From: Undibacterium sp.
Lineage (GTDB): Bacteria; Pseudomonadota; Gammaproteobacteria; Burkholderiales; Burkholderiaceae_D
Direction: 5' to 3'
Assembly (NCBI RefSeq): GCF_030651495.1
Contig: NZ_JAUSFI010000021.1
Span: forward strand, 1 to 55,408
DNA: 55,408 bases
The notes beneath the pieces are model-generated. The model did no database searches and was not told the DNA's origin. It worked only from the letters and a program-made list of their open reading frames with translations. Of this stretch, positions 38,514 through 47,663 are shown in pieces; the first letter of the stretch is position 1; the number at the start of each line of letters is the position of its first letter. Both the position numbers and the translations under genes were made by a program.

Positions 38514-41414
38514 ATGATGGTAGAGAAAATATTATCCCGTTCCGTGCGTCTGATGTTCGTAGGCGGTGTAGCGATGGGAGCCGGCTTGCTGACGCAGCAA
38601 GCTTGGGCTCAGGAAGCAAACACAGAAGCTCCACAAGTTCAACGTGTAGAAATTACCGGATCGAGTATTAAGCGAGTAGCCGCAGAAACCGCGCTGCCAG
38701 TCACGATCATGAAGAAAGCCGATATAGAGCGTACTGGCGCTACCACCGCTCAAGATCTCGTCAATTTGATTCCGTCCAATTTTGGCGGTCAAGTACTGGC
38801 TAACAATGTTGGTCAGGTTGGTGCACCATCCACCGCTAATCTGCGCGGGATAGGTCAAAATTACACACTCGTATTATTGAATGGTCGCCGTGTCTCCAAT
38901 TACGCGTTGGGAAATAACCCTGTCGATTTGAATTCGATTCCTTTGTCAGCCATTGAACGCGTCGAAGTTTTGCGTGATGGCGCATCAGCGCTGTATGGCG
39001 CAGATGCTATTGCAGGTGTGATCAACTTTATTTTGCGCACCGACTATCAAGGTATAGAAGCGTCGGTCAATAAATCGAAACCCTCGGAACACGGTGGCGA
39101 TTCATCGAGCTATAACGTTTTGGCTGGTTATGGCAACCTGGCTACGCAAGGCTTTAACGTGATGATCAGTGCCAATCACGAAAACGATGCCGCATTGAAA
39201 TCGGTTGATCGCAGCTTTGCCGCAACAGGTATCCGTCCTGATTTGGGGATTGCTCATACGTCCCCACGTGGGGCTATTCCTAATCTGACGTTTTCTGACT
39301 CCATGGGAAACAACTATGGTGACGCAATTAATCCAGCGAACCCTATCGTCGGCCCTTCAGTAAATCCAAATCGGTATTTGAATTGCAACGCATCCGGTTA
39401 CGCGATGGCGAACGCTGGCGCGACCACGTGTCAGACGGATTATGTGAAATACATCGATCTAATTCCAAAATCTACTCATGACAATGTAATCGCCCGCGGC
39501 GTGCTTCAGCTAAATGAAAGCCATCAGATTTACGCGGAAATTGCCCAAACAAAAGATCATATTGACGCAGCGTATTCACCGGCACCTTACGCTGGCCAAC
39601 CGCCAGGTATCCCTAATTTGTCATACCCGACAAGTGGCCGCTTCTATCCGACGACGGTCATATTACCAAAAGGCATGACACTTCCCGCCGGGTATATCAT
39701 GCCAAGCGGTACGGTACTCGTGGCTGATACGGTGTTAGCGGCCGATATGGCAGTTACTCCGAATAGTGCCATGAGCGGTCGTTGGCGCACTGTCGCCGGT
39801 GGTGGTCGTCATGACTTGACGGATATTACTAACCAGCGTTTATTATTAGGAGCTAAAGGTACCTTTGCTGGATGGGATTATGACACCGCGCTTACCTCTT
39901 CCAAGAATGAAGGGATTGTATCTTTCGGTTCAGGGCAATACAGCTTTGCGAAGTTAAGCCCACTTCTGAATTCAGGTCAAATTAACATCTATGGACAACA
40001 AGATGCGGCTAGCCTGGCAGCTTTGCAGAGCGCGCAAATTAGTGGTCTGGAAAATAGTGCAGTATCTAAGGCAACAACCGCGGATTTTCGTATTTCGAAG
40101 GAAATCGTACAGACGACGTATGGACCTGTTGGCTTGGCACTAGGCGTATCCGCACGCAAAGAGAGTCTTGATCAAGTTTCTTCTGATATTTTGGCTAGCG
40201 GTGATCAGGTGGGCGGTAACGGCCCAGTTCCAGGAGTCAGCAGCGGTCGTAAAGTTTACGGAATGTTCGCGGAATCCTCTATTCCACTTTATAAAGATCT
40301 GGAACTCAATGCAGCAGTCCGTTATGACAACTACAAAAATGACTTCGGAACCTCTTTTTCAAATGTGAGTCCGAAATTAGCTTTGCGTTACCAACCAAGC
40401 AAAGAAATCGTACTTCGTGCTTCTGTTGGTCAAGGTTTCCGTGCGCCGACTTTGTACGATAATTTGTATCCATTCACCGCCGGTGGTGCCACTGCAAACA
40501 ATTGGAGTGATCCTGTTCGCTGCCCGGGAGGACATCCTATTTCGAGCCCAAATACAGTGGGTGCGGTGGTTGATGAATGCAATGTGCAACTGACCGTTGC
40601 TCAGGTGGGTAATAAAGATCTCAAACCTGAGAAATCAAAACAATTTTCAATCGGCATTGTTTTTCAACCAACCACAAGTTTCAGCGGCTCTTTGGATTAT
40701 TGGGATGTCAGAATTAACGATGTGATTCAGTATCCCGCCGAATCACAAATCATCAATAATCCGACGCAATACGCTAGTTCTTACTACCGTTTTGATCCGG
40801 TTGCTGACCCTACACAGTTGCATCCTATTAAAGGTAGCACCAATCCAGATTTCCCCTTGGCCTACATCCTCGAGCAAAAAACCAATTTCGCCAAAAATTT
40901 TGCGGCTGGATTGGATTTGAACCTGAACTATAAACAAAAAGTGGCAGAGTTCGGTGCGTTTGGTCTGAACCTGGACGGAACATTGACAACCAAGCACGGC
41001 TATCAATATCCAACCGGTGCTTCGGTCAGTGATCTTGGGGTGTATCATGATTTTGGTGTCTCACCACGCTGGCGCCATGCCTTGACTGCTACATTCAATC
41101 GTAATAAGTGGAATGCTTCTGTTACCCATAACTACACTACGTCATATCAAGATTACACAGATCCTGCGCTCTCTGGCGGAACAAATTATCCAGCAGTGCG
41201 CGATGTCAGTGCATATTCAACATTTGATGTAACGTTGGGTTGGACCGGTATCAAAAATCTCGACATTGGTCTCGGCGTGAAGAATCTTTTTGATAAAGAT
41301 CCTCCATCCACTCGGGCTGCATCAGGATCGGGCTTCCAGGTTGGCTATGATTCGACCCTGGCTAACCCATTGGGCCGCGTTTTCTATGTACGTGCAAAAT
41401 ACAAATTTTTGTAA
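38514..41414 (+). CDS. TonB-dependent outer-membrane receptor 2
   Basis: A 966-residue receptor and paralogue of receptor 1. The signal peptide (MMVEKILSRSVRL, FVGGVAMGAGLL, ending AWAQE) and the following VQRVEITGSSIKRVAAE are almost the same as in receptor 1. The plug contains NSIPLSAIERVEVLRDGASA and LYGADAIAGVINFIL, and the barrel ends FYVRAKYKFL. Barrel loops differ widely from receptor 1, so the ligands probably differ. GGGAG lies 7 nt before ATG 38514. The leader carries an AAAAACAGTCGTTTTAA segment like that of receptor 1. Ligand unknown; no exbB/tonB is nearby. Confidence 0.9.
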   Translation: MMVEKILSRSVRLMFVGGVAMGAGLLTQQAWAQEANTEAPQVQRVEITGSSIKRVAAETALPVTIMKKADIERTGATTAQDLVNLIPSNFGGQVLANNVGQVGAPSTANLRGIGQNYTLVLLNGRRVSNYALGNNPVDLNSIPLSAIERVEVLRDGASALYGADAIAGVINFILRTDYQGIEASVNKSKPSEHGGDSSSYNVLAGYGNLATQGFNVMISANHENDAALKSVDRSFAATGIRPDLGIAHTSPRGAIPNLTFSDSMGNNYGDAINPANPIVGPSVNPNRYLNCNASGYAMANAGATTCQTDYVKYIDLIPKSTHDNVIARGVLQLNESHQIYAEIAQTKDHIDAAYSPAPYAGQPPGIPNLSYPTSGRFYPTTVILPKGMTLPAGYIMPSGTVLVADTVLAADMAVTPNSAMSGRWRTVAGGGRHDLTDITNQRLLLGAKGTFAGWDYDTALTSSKNEGIVSFGSGQYSFAKLSPLLNSGQINIYGQQDAASLAALQSAQISGLENSAVSKATTADFRISKEIVQTTYGPVGLALGVSARKESLDQVSSDILASGDQVGGNGPVPGVSSGRKVYGMFAESSIPLYKDLELNAAVRYDNYKNDFGTSFSNVSPKLALRYQPSKEIVLRASVGQGFRAPTLYDNLYPFTAGGATANNWSDPVRCPGGHPISSPNTVGAVVDECNVQLTVAQVGNKDLKPEKSKQFSIGIVFQPTTSFSGSLDYWDVRINDVIQYPAESQIINNPTQYASSYYRFDPVADPTQLHPIKGSTNPDFPLAYILEQKTNFAKNFAAGLDLNLNYKQKVAEFGAFGLNLDGTLTTKHGYQYPTGASVSDLGVYHDFGVSPRWRHALTATFNRNKWNASVTHNYTTSYQDYTDPALSGGTNYPAVRDVSAYSTFDVTLGWTGIKNLDIGLGVKNLFDKDPPSTRAASGSGFQVGYDSTLANPLGRVFYVRAKYKFL

Positions 41415-41431
41415 TTTTTTATAGCTATAAA

Positions 41432-41494
41432 AATAATTTTTTAACTTTTTTATTTTTTAATTTTTTTATTTTTTAATTTTTTAATTTTTTATTT
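41432..41494. repeat. Low-complexity T/A tract
   Basis: Repeated TTTTTTAA-like units (A, C and T tracts) over about 60 nt directly after receptor 2 and before its terminator. It is prone to replication slippage. A palindrome TTTTTATAGCTATAAAAA lies just before it. Confidence 0.8.
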
Positions 41495-41502
41495 CAAGAC
41501 AT

Positions 41503-41543
41503 AGAGCCACTCTAGTGAATAGCTAGTGTGGCTCTTTTTTTTT
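41503..41543 (+). terminator. Intrinsic terminator of receptor 2
   Basis: AGAGCCAC (41503-41510) pairs with GTGGCTCT (41528-41535), followed by eight T residues. The position after the receptor stop and the T-tract make this convincing. The 41544-41793 stretch behind it shows no gene. Confidence 0.88.
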
Positions 41544-41793
41544 GCATAAGATAGTTTATAAAATCAATAGCTGTTTGGGTTGCCAGCAACGTATGTAGAC
41601 ATACAAGTCAGTTTTAATCTATTGGGATTTACGCAAAAAACGTAATTTGTAATAGATTGGGTTTAAGCGAAGTACATAAAATATTCGAATTTTATGATTA
41701 CTGTCGGGAAATTTTTAAATAGTCGCTCGCTCATTCTGATATTAAAAAGCACGAAGATGTTTTTTACCGACGTAATGTAGATGGAAGGCTTGT

Positions 41794-41982
41794 TTATTTC
41801 TTATCCGACCACAGCATCCCGCCACTGGCCCAATCCTCTTTTTTGATATCCTGAATAATGATTTGCACCGATTCCGGCGAGCAAGTCAGTGTGGCGCTGG
41901 CAGCTTCGGTGATGGCTTTGGCGAACGCGCGTTTTTGCTCTGCTGTGCGGCCTTCTAGCAGTTGAACGTTGATGATGGGCAT
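41794..41982 (-). CDS. 4-oxalocrotonate tautomerase family protein
   Basis: A 62-residue protein of the tautomerase superfamily, in which Pro1 is the general base after Met removal. Start 41982 is fixed by this and by AAGGA 7 nt upstream, although the frame is open 22 codons further. Seen: PIINVQLLEGRT with Pro1 and Arg11 in place. The residues equivalent to Arg39 and Phe50 of classical 4-OT are Gln39 (SPESVQIII) and Trp50 (KKEDWASGG), so substrate or activity may differ from 4-oxalocrotonate isomerisation. It lies 105 nt after dcp on the same strand, and a dead second copy exists at 37.5 kb. Confidence 0.88.
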   Translation of the reverse strand: MPIINVQLLEGRTAEQKRAFAKAITEAASATLTCSPESVQIIIQDIKKEDWASGGMLWSDKK

Positions 41983-42087
41983 GCTGATCCTTGGGGTGAA
42001 TGATTGCGCGCCTATTTTCTCATAGACGTCGGTTTTTCCGCCGCCCATACGGATACGGCGGCGAAGCTCTAAATCTAACGTGGCCGC

Positions 42088-44277
42088 TTATTTGTTTTCT
42101 GTTTTCAGGCCGCGGCGCAGCAGCAAGGGGTCTATCTGCGGATCGCGCCCACGGAAACTGCGGAAAGCGTCCATCGCCTCGATGCTGCCGCCGCGCGACA
42201 ATAACTGCTGGCGGAACCAGTCGCCATTTTTGCGCGTCAGGCCGCCGTTTTCCTTGAACCACTCTACCGTGTCGGCATCGAGCACTTCACTCCACAGATA
42301 AGCGTAATAACCGGCCGAGTAGCCACCGGCAAAGATGTGCGAGAAATACGTGCTGCGGTAGCGCGGTGGTACCGGCGCAAAATCAACGCCGGCCTGTTTC
42401 AGTGCCAGCGCCTCAAATTCCAGTACATCGCCGGGTACTTGCGCGGGTTTGAGCTGATGCCAGCGTTGATCCAGCAAAGACGCCGCCAGGTATTCGGTGG
42501 TGCTGAAGCCCTGATTGAATTTTGTCGTGGCACCGAGTTTTGCTACCAATTCTGGCGGCATTGCGGCGCCTGTCTGGTAATGCTTGGCATAATTTTGCAA
42601 TACCTCTGGCCAGGTTGCCCACATCTCATTCACTTGCGACGGATATTCGACAAAATCGCGCGGCACGCTGGTGCCGGAGAAGCGCGGATAGCGCACATTC
42701 GAGAACATGCCGTGCAAGGCATGGCCAAATTCATGGAAAGCGGTGCGCACTTCATCGTAGCTTAGCAAGGTTGGTTGTCCGGCCGGCGGTTGCGGAATAT
42801 TCAGATGATTGGCGACCACTGGGCGCTGGGCAAACAGGCCCGATTGCGGTACGTAAGCGTTCATCCAGGCACCGCCACGCTTGGTGTCGCGCGCATACAT
42901 GTCGGCGAGGAACAATGCCATCGCTTTGCCATCGGCATCAAAGACCTCAAACACCCGCACGCTAGGGTGATATACCGGCAAATCCTTGCGCTCTTTAAAG
43001 CTGATGCCGTACAGCTTGTTGGCGGCGAAAAAGACGCCATCCTGCAAGACGTGGTCGAGTTCAAAGTATGGCCGCAGCTGTGCTTCATCGAAGCTATATT
43101 TTGCCTTGCGCACCTGCTCGCTGTAATACGGCCAATCCCATGCGGCCAGCTTGAAACCGCCTTTTTTGGCATCGATCAGCTTTTGTATTTCAACCGCTTC
43201 TTTTTTTGCATTGGCAACTGCCGTCGGGGCTAATTCAGCGAGCATTTTATTCACTGCGGTGGTGGTTTTGGCGGTCTCGTCTTCCAGGCTATACGCCGCA
43301 TGGTTCGGGTAGCCGAGCAAGGCGGCGCGCTCGGCGCGCAGCTTGACGATGCTCAGGACGATGTCGCGATTATCAAATTCACCGCCATGGTTGGCCCGCT
43401 CTACCGAGGCTTCGTACAGGCGCTTACGCATGACGCGGTTGTTCAGGCTGGCGAGGTACGGCTGGCCGGTGGTGTTCATCAGCGTGATCAAAAACTTACC
43501 GTCCAATCCACGCGCTTTGGCGGCATCGGCGGCGGCCTTGAGTTCATTCTCGGATAAGCCCTTAAGCTCGGCCTTGCTATCGACGATCAGCGCCGAGGCA
43601 TTGGTTTCTTTTAAGACGTTCTGGCTAAAGTTGGTGGCCAGTGTCGCCAGCTCTGCATTGTAGGCCTTGAGCTTGATCTTGTCGGCATCCGACAGCTTGG
43701 CACCGGCGCGCACAAAGTCGGTGTAGTAGCGCTCTAGCAAGTGGCGCGATTCGGCATCGAGCGCCAGATTGGCGCGGTAGTCATACACCGTATTGAGGCG
43801 CTGAAACAGCTTGGCGTTGAGATGAATACTATCGTTATGCGCCGAGAGTTTGGGTGCCAGATCACGCGATAAGTCTTCTAGTGTGGGATTGGTATTGGCC
43901 GCCGTCAGACTAAAAAATACGCGGGAAACCCGCCCCAGCATTTGCCCGGCGCGCTCCATCGCGACCACGGTATTATCGAAGGTCGGATTGACGGGATTTT
44001 CTGCAATAGCATTGATCTCAGAGGCATGTTGGCGCATGCCCTCGGCAAAAGCAGGGGCGAAATGCGCATTCTGGATCTGGTCGAAGGGCGGTAATTCATA
44101 AGCCAAAGTGCTCACTGCAAAAAACGGATTGGGTTTGAAATTGCCATTCTGAACAGGCTTACTCGCCGCAGTGACAGCGGCTTTTGGTAGCGCGGAGCTT
44201 GTTGGCACGGGGTCTGCGGCCAGGCTGGACTGTATTGCCAGGCTAGAACACAGCAACATGAGCAAGGATTTTGTCAT
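42088..44277 (-). CDS. dcp: Peptidyl-dipeptidase Dcp (M3 metallopeptidase)
   Basis: A 729-residue zinc peptidase of family M3 that removes C-terminal dipeptides. A signal peptide (LLMLLCSSLAIQSSLAA) directs it to the periplasm. Seen: the helical N-terminal half (PAFAEGMRQHASEINAIAEN), the central YSLEDETAKTT region, the zinc motif FHEFGHALHGMFS (HEXXH) near residue 505, and VPRDFVEYPSQVNEMW with the third zinc ligand glutamate. The C-terminal FAGGYSAGYYAYLWSEVL is typical of Dcp. A palindromic repeat lies 150 nt upstream of the start. Confidence 0.93.
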   Translation of the reverse strand: MTKSLLMLLCSSLAIQSSLAADPVPTSSALPKAAVTAASKPVQNGNFKPNPFFAVSTLAYELPPFDQIQNAHFAPAFAEGMRQHASEINAIAENPVNPTFDNTVVAMERAGQMLGRVSRVFFSLTAANTNPTLEDLSRDLAPKLSAHNDSIHLNAKLFQRLNTVYDYRANLALDAESRHLLERYYTDFVRAGAKLSDADKIKLKAYNAELATLATNFSQNVLKETNASALIVDSKAELKGLSENELKAAADAAKARGLDGKFLITLMNTTGQPYLASLNNRVMRKRLYEASVERANHGGEFDNRDIVLSIVKLRAERAALLGYPNHAAYSLEDETAKTTTAVNKMLAELAPTAVANAKKEAVEIQKLIDAKKGGFKLAAWDWPYYSEQVRKAKYSFDEAQLRPYFELDHVLQDGVFFAANKLYGISFKERKDLPVYHPSVRVFEVFDADGKAMALFLADMYARDTKRGGAWMNAYVPQSGLFAQRPVVANHLNIPQPPAGQPTLLSYDEVRTAFHEFGHALHGMFSNVRYPRFSGTSVPRDFVEYPSQVNEMWATWPEVLQNYAKHYQTGAAMPPELVAKLGATTKFNQGFSTTEYLAASLLDQRWHQLKPAQVPGDVLEFEALALKQAGVDFAPVPPRYRSTYFSHIFAGGYSAGYYAYLWSEVLDADTVEWFKENGGLTRKNGDWFRQQLLSRGGSIEAMDAFRSFRGRDPQIDPLLLRRGLKTENK

Positions 44278-44427
44278 GATAGCTTTCCAATGAAGTGAGG
44301 TATTGCTGGCTCAAACCAGGATGAGCTAGCGCGGGATGTCGGTGAATCTGGTCACGGCAAATCATAGCATCAGATTACGCAGCCAATTACCTCAGCATTT
44401 ACTGAAATTGCAAAAACGTAAAATGAG

Positions 44428-44506
44428 CAGGCCCAGCACGCATATCCCATGCGGCCTGCAGAGGCGATAGGCTGGAAACCCGCATGGAATATGCGCGTTG
44501 GGCCTG
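44428..44506. repeat. Interspersed palindromic repeat, copy 5
   Basis: The core arms CGCATATCCCATGCGG and CCGCATGGAATATGCG are extended by outer arms CAGGCCC and GGGCCTG. The centre keeps CCTGCAG and GGCTGGAAA but differs in between. It lies between the small membrane-peptide gene and dcp, both on the minus strand, so it may end the upstream transcript. Confidence 0.82.
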
Positions 44507-44527
44507 TGCCCGTGGAATTATTTTATT

Positions 44528-44659
44528 TCAGCAAAGCACAAAACGATTGGCTAAATCGAGCACAAAGGACGGTTGCAGATACGCCAGAAACGCCAGCAAC
44601 AATACTGCCGCCAGCAGCGCGCCGAGCAGGATGTTGCGTAGGGTCTGGCGGAGTTTCAT
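44528..44659 (-). CDS. 43-residue single-span membrane peptide
   Basis: A short frame beginning one base after the MFS stop codon (TAAC then ATG). It encodes MKLRQTLRNILLGALLAAV followed by LLLAFLAYLQ and ends FVLDLANRFVLC. It has a basic N-terminus, a hydrophobic helix of about 18 residues and a short tail with a terminal cysteine. The tight spacing implies translational coupling, and the layout resembles small accessory subunits of membrane proteins. It could assist the adjacent carrier, which is inference. A palindromic repeat follows within 25 nt. Confidence 0.65.
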   Translation of the reverse strand: MKLRQTLRNILLGALLAAVLLLAFLAYLQPSFVLDLANRFVLC

Positions 44660-44660
44660 G

Positions 44661-45875
44661 TTATGCCGGAATAGCTTGCTGACGCTGGATCGGTTTTTCG
44701 TTGATGGGCAAATTGATCAGGGTGGCAAATACGCCCAGCCCCAGTGTAATCATCCAGACCATATTGTAATTGCCGGTTTTGGTATAGATGTAACCGCCCA
44801 GCCACACCCCCAGAAAGCTGCCGACCTGATGCGAGAAGAAGACAAAGCCGGACAGCATCGATAAATATTTCATGCCGAAAATGCCGGCGATCACGCCATT
44901 CGTCAGCGGTACGGTGGAGAGCCATAACAGCCCGATTCCGGCGGAAAAAACATACACCGAATAGGCGGAGAGCGGTGCCAGCAAAAACAGCGCAATCACG
45001 ATACTGCGGCCCAGGTAAATTGACGATAACAAATAACGCTTGGGAAATATGCCGCCCAGTTTACCGGCGTAATACGAACCGAAGATATTAAACAGGCCGA
45101 TCAGCGCCAGCGCAAACACCGCCACATTTGGGTCCATAATGCCTTTGTCCTTCAGATACGCAGGCATGTGAACGGCGATAAATACCACCTGAAAGCCGCA
45201 GACAAAATAGCCTGCCAGCAGTAGCCGGAACGGTGCATAGCCGAAGGCTTCGCGGATCGCTTCCATGATGCTTTGTTGCGGCCCGGCGTGATGGCTAATT
45301 GGCGGCTCGCGTAGCTTGAGCGCCATCGGCAGCATCACCAACAGCAACAGCGCGGCGAGCAGATAAAATGCGTTTTGCCAACCCGCATGGCTAATCATTT
45401 GCTGCTCGACCGGCATCATGGCAAATTGGCCGAATGAGCTGGCTGCAGACGACATGCCAAATGCCCACGAGCGCTTGGCTTCCGGCGCACTGCGGCCGAT
45501 GATGCCGCTGACCGCACCAAAGGCAGTGCAGGCCAGCGCGGCACCGATCAGCACGCCGGAGCCGGCGATAAAGAGCGTCGGCTGATCGACCAGCGCCATC
45601 CACAACAGACCTGCCGCATATAAAAACGCCCCCAGAATGACGACGCGCGTGGTACCAAATTTATCCACCGCCATCCCGGCAAAAGGGCCGAACGCGCCCC
45701 ACATCAGGTTTTGCACTGCCAGCGCCAGTGAATAGGTTTCACGGGTCCAGCCATGTGCCTGCGAGATCGGTTGCATCCAGAAACCAAAACCATGTCGCAC
45801 GCCCATCGCTAAGGTCAGAATAAAGCCGCTGGCAATCAGGACGGTTTTTAAATCAGGGCTGGTGGATGGTCGCAT
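44661..45875 (-). CDS. MFS transporter (oxalate/monocarboxylate carrier-like)
   Basis: A 404-residue carrier with 12 predicted helices. The N-terminal GVRHGFGFWMQPISQAHGWT and FGPFAGMAVDKFGTTRVVIL patterns resemble OxlT/monocarboxylate-porter-like MFS proteins. Seen: the loop 2-3 motif MAVDKFGTTR, a helix 5 stretch SWAFGMSSAASSFGQFAM, and a late GFVFFSHQVGSFLGVWLGGY. I place the start at 45875 (MRPSTSPDLKTV), where the cytoplasmic N-terminus is short; the open frame extends 25 codons upstream without a ribosome site. Substrate unknown. Confidence 0.82.
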   Translation of the reverse strand: MRPSTSPDLKTVLIASGFILTLAMGVRHGFGFWMQPISQAHGWTRETYSLALAVQNLMWGAFGPFAGMAVDKFGTTRVVILGAFLYAAGLLWMALVDQPTLFIAGSGVLIGAALACTAFGAVSGIIGRSAPEAKRSWAFGMSSAASSFGQFAMMPVEQQMISHAGWQNAFYLLAALLLLVMLPMALKLREPPISHHAGPQQSIMEAIREAFGYAPFRLLLAGYFVCGFQVVFIAVHMPAYLKDKGIMDPNVAVFALALIGLFNIFGSYYAGKLGGIFPKRYLLSSIYLGRSIVIALFLLAPLSAYSVYVFSAGIGLLWLSTVPLTNGVIAGIFGMKYLSMLSGFVFFSHQVGSFLGVWLGGYIYTKTGNYNMVWMITLGLGVFATLINLPINEKPIQRQQAIPA

Positions 45876-46167
45876 GGTGACTTTGGAAAAAATGGCTAAA
45901 AAATGAGACGAATACGGAAAGCGAAAAACAGTGTAGCGGAAATTGAACAAGCATGTGGATGGGTTACCTGGTCTATGGCTAAATGAGCCATGATAGGCGC
46001 TGTTGAAAACTGCTATGCACAGAAAAACAAAACACAGGCGCTCACAAGTGGCGCGGTACTTTTATGTCCGAAAACGGCTAGAAAACATGAGTGGTTTGCC
46101 GTATAAAGACCAGGTAGATTCCCTCGGTATTCTGCGCATTATATGAAACGACCAGCGTAACCATGCC

Positions 46168-47661
46168 ATGACAAAGCAACTGCATCACCCTATTGAGACG
46201 GTTGAGCGCGATCAGGCGTATTACCGCGCAGTAGCCGCCAAAGACAGCCGCTTTGATGGCGTTTTTTTTACCGGCGTTAAAACCACCGGTATCTATTGCC
46301 GCCCGGTATGTAGCGCGAAAACGCCACGGCCATCCTCTTGCGTCTTCTTTAACTCTGCCGCGGCGGCTGAAGCGGCCGGGTTTCGCCCTTGCCTGCGCTG
46401 CCGTCCCGAGCTGGCACCCTATGCCTTGCAGCAGAATTTGGCGTATGGTGTGTGGCAAAAAATTGTCGCGGGGGCGTTAAATGACGGCAGTAGCGAAGAT
46501 TTGGCGGTGCAGGTTGGCTTATCTTCGCGCCAATTGCGTCGCGTCTTATTCGCGCAATTTGGCGTGACGCCGGTTGAACTGGCACAGACACAGCGTTTAC
46601 TGTTTGCCAAAAAACTCTTGCAAGAAACCCATTTGCCGATGGCAGAGCTGGCGTATGCCGCCGGTTTTGGCAGTGTCAGGCGCTTTAATGCCTTGTTTGA
46701 GCAACGCTATAAGATGACACCCGGCTCGATCCGGCGCACGGCGCAAGAGCCCGGTGACGGTTTGGTGCTGCGCCTGGCGTACCGGCCACCGTATGCCTGG
46801 GATGCCTTGCTGGCGTATCTGAAAGGCCGAGCCATGCTGGGTCTGGAGGCGGTGATGAGCAGCCCGTCCGCGGCAGAGGGCGGCGCATATGTGCGCAGCG
46901 TGCAGCTTGATGGCAAGAGCGGCTGGATTCGCGTGACGCATTTGCCGGAGCGGTGCCAACTGGCATTACAGGTGGCGCCGAGTTTGTCGTCGGTCCTGAT
47001 GCCTTTGCTCGCCAGAGTACGCACCCAGTTTGATCTGGAGGCTAATCCCAGCGTGATTCAATCGCATCTGGCGAGCGATCCGCTATTGGCGGCGCAGATG
47101 GTACGTACACCTGGCTTAAGGGTGCCCGGTGCATTTGATAGTTTTGAACTGGCGATACGGGCGGTACTCGGGCAGCAGGTCAGTGTGGCTGGCGCCACCA
47201 CCGTTGCTGGCCGTCTGGTGCAAAGATTTGGCACCGGCATCAGCACACCCTACGTTGGCGTTACCCATCATTTTCCCTCGCCTGCCTTGTTGGCGCAGAC
47301 GCCAATTGAAGATATCGCCCAGATAGGGTTGCCAAAGTCACGTGCCGCGACGGTGCAAAATCTAGCCCGATTCGCCCTCGCGGGCGGCTTGCAAAACCAA
47401 CTCGGCGTGAGCAAGGATGCCAAGGTGACGCAGTTAAAAACCGTAGCCGGCATCGGCGAATGGACGGCCCAGTACATCGCGTTAAGGGCGTTGCGTTATC
47501 CGGATGCCTTTCCCGCCGGTGATCTGGGCTTGCAAAAAGCGGCCGCGCTGGCACCGGAAATCAGAATGACAGAAAAAGCGTTACACCAGCGCTCGCAAGC
47601 CTGGTCACCATGGCGCGCCTATGCCGCATTATTGCTATGGCAATCTTTATCCAAGGAGTAA
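46168..47661 (+). CDS. Ada-AlkA fusion: methyl-phosphotriester sensor, AraC HTH and 3-methyladenine glycosylase
   Basis: A 497-residue DNA repair protein. N-terminal Ada zinc domain (about 15-90) with the four cysteines in GIYCRPVCSAKTP and GFRPCLRCRPE, one of which accepts methyl from phosphotriesters. The middle AraC-type helix-turn-helix has SSEDLAVQVGLSSRQLRRVL and MAELAYAAGFGSVRRFNALF. The C-terminal AlkA domain has RAVLGQQVSVAGA, the helix-hairpin-helix LKTVAGIGEWTAQYIALRAL and catalytic aspartate in PAGDLGLQKA. It could sense alkylation and induce itself and ogt. The gene ends 2 nt before the ogt start. Confidence 0.92.
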   Translation: MTKQLHHPIETVERDQAYYRAVAAKDSRFDGVFFTGVKTTGIYCRPVCSAKTPRPSSCVFFNSAAAAEAAGFRPCLRCRPELAPYALQQNLAYGVWQKIVAGALNDGSSEDLAVQVGLSSRQLRRVLFAQFGVTPVELAQTQRLLFAKKLLQETHLPMAELAYAAGFGSVRRFNALFEQRYKMTPGSIRRTAQEPGDGLVLRLAYRPPYAWDALLAYLKGRAMLGLEAVMSSPSAAEGGAYVRSVQLDGKSGWIRVTHLPERCQLALQVAPSLSSVLMPLLARVRTQFDLEANPSVIQSHLASDPLLAAQMVRTPGLRVPGAFDSFELAIRAVLGQQVSVAGATTVAGRLVQRFGTGISTPYVGVTHHFPSPALLAQTPIEDIAQIGLPKSRAATVQNLARFALAGGLQNQLGVSKDAKVTQLKTVAGIGEWTAQYIALRALRYPDAFPAGDLGLQKAAALAPEIRMTEKALHQRSQAWSPWRAYAALLLWQSLSKE

Positions 47662-47663
47662 TC

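Noticed and set aside
42039..42063. Hairpin CGCCGCC/GGCGGCG considered as terminator of dcp
   Set aside because: On the dcp strand it is followed by A residues rather than T, and it sits between dcp and the tautomerase, which may be co-transcribed.
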